From positions 18,096 to 23,283 of the forward strand of contig CAQLOA010000006.1 in the NCBI GenBank assembly GCA_948829205.1: a stretch of 5,188 nt of DNA, given 5' to 3'. Shown piece after piece: positions 4,729-5,188 of this stretch. The notes under the pieces are model-generated. The model saw only the letters and a list, made by a program, of their open reading frames with translations. It ran no database searches and was not told the DNA's origin. The translations under genes and the position numbers were made by a program. Positions within the stretch are counted from its first letter, which is position 1; each line of letters begins with the position of its first letter. This stretch comes from an uncultured Eggerthellaceae bacterium. Its GTDB lineage: Bacteria > Actinomycetota > Coriobacteriia > Coriobacteriales > Eggerthellaceae.

Positions 4729-5188
4729 CTAGTTTCCAGCGGCTCGCGCGGCCTCATATTCCGCGACGAGCTTCTTGGTCACGTCGTGCGGGGCCTCTTC
4801 GTAGCCGTCGACCTGGATAGTGTACGTGCCAGACCCGCGGGTGAGCGAGCGGAGGTCCTTCGTGTACTCGATGACTTCGGCGTAGGGGACCCTCACCTTG
4901 ATGACGGTCTCGCCCGCAGCCCCCGCATCGGTTCCGACTATGCGGCCCCTGCGGGTGGATATGTCGCCCATGACCGCGCCGGCGTATTCCTCGCCGACCT
5001 CGATGTCCATGGACGCGATGGGCTCGAGCACGATGGGGTTGGCCTTCTCGCACGCCGCGCGAAAGCCGATGCGGGCGGCCGTCTTGAACGCCATCTCGTT
5101 GGAATCGACCGGGTGGTAGGATCCGTCGAACACCGCGCACTTGATGTCGACCATGGGGTATCCGGCAAGGAATCCCTCGGCCATGGCC
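4729..5188 (-). CDS. fusA: Elongation factor G family GTPase, C-terminal part (domains IV-V), cut by the right window edge
   Basis: The visible 152 codons are the end of a translational GTPase that drives ribosomal translocation with GTP. The domain IV end shows GFLAGYPMVDIK, DGSYHPVDSNEMAFK and ANPIVLEPI; domain V shows EEYAGAVMGDISTRRGRIVG, the P-AEVIEYTKDLRSLTRGSGTY stretch and YEEAP. The frame stays open to the window edge and its first ATG (5184) falls inside domain IV, so it is not the start; the GTP-binding domain lies outside the window. The AGAAGETVIKVRVPYAE segment differs somewhat from housekeeping EF-G, so this may be a second EF-G-like paralogue rather than the str-operon fusA. 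Codon use resembles the glutamate synthase genes. Confidence 0.88.
   Translation of the reverse strand, partial: AMAEGFLAGYPMVDIKCAVFDGSYHPVDSNEMAFKTAARIGFRAACEKANPIVLEPIASMDIEVGEEYAGAVMGDISTRRGRIVGTDAGAAGETVIKVRVPYAEVIEYTKDLRSLTRGSGTYTIQVDGYEEAPHDVTKKLVAEYEAARAAGN

Noticed and set aside
5182..5184. ATG at 5184 as start of a short 151-residue protein
   Set aside because: It falls inside EF-G domain IV and the frame is open to the window edge with family-like sequence, so the true start lies outside.

Overview
All genes I can support in this window lie on the minus strand, so transcription runs from right to left. GC content is fairly high. Two features suggest an anaerobic gut actinobacterium of the class Coriobacteriia, perhaps Eggerthellaceae: a glutamate synthase split into separate domain-sized proteins, with a ferredoxin-like N-terminus on the FMN subunit, and a SpoVA-like membrane protein outside any visible sporulation cluster. 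This placement is an inference from gene content, not something the sequence proves.

From right to left, the window opens with the C-terminal part (domains IV and V) of an elongation factor G family GTPase, cut by the window edge. A 92-base gap with a GC-rich hairpin follows. Next is a 324-residue multi-pass membrane protein whose two halves both look like SpoVA (SpoVAC/SpoVAE) domains, i.e. a tandem-duplicated SpoVA protein. A 97-residue protein with two predicted membrane helices lies 39 bases downstream of it.

The next block seems to be a separate transcription unit. An extended -10 promoter (3301-3309) overlaps, at its -35 side, a palindrome that fits the GAAC-N4-GTTC core of a LexA/SOS box. 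A structured leader of about 119 bases follows. One 9-base arm of this leader is perfectly complementary to the ribosome-binding region of the first gene. That gene encodes an unrecognised 127-residue protein with a near-perfect Shine-Dalgarno sequence.

Then come the class II glutamine amidotransferase subunit and the FMN/iron-sulfur synthase subunit of an archaeal-type split glutamate synthase, overlapping by 8 bases. The start codon of a further gene lies at the very left edge; by family precedent it is probably the GXGXG third domain. Together these would release ammonia from glutamine and use it to convert 2-oxoglutarate to glutamate.

The parts most worth checking are the leader and operator in front of the unknown gene plus glutamate synthase operon, and the double SpoVA protein with its small membrane partner.
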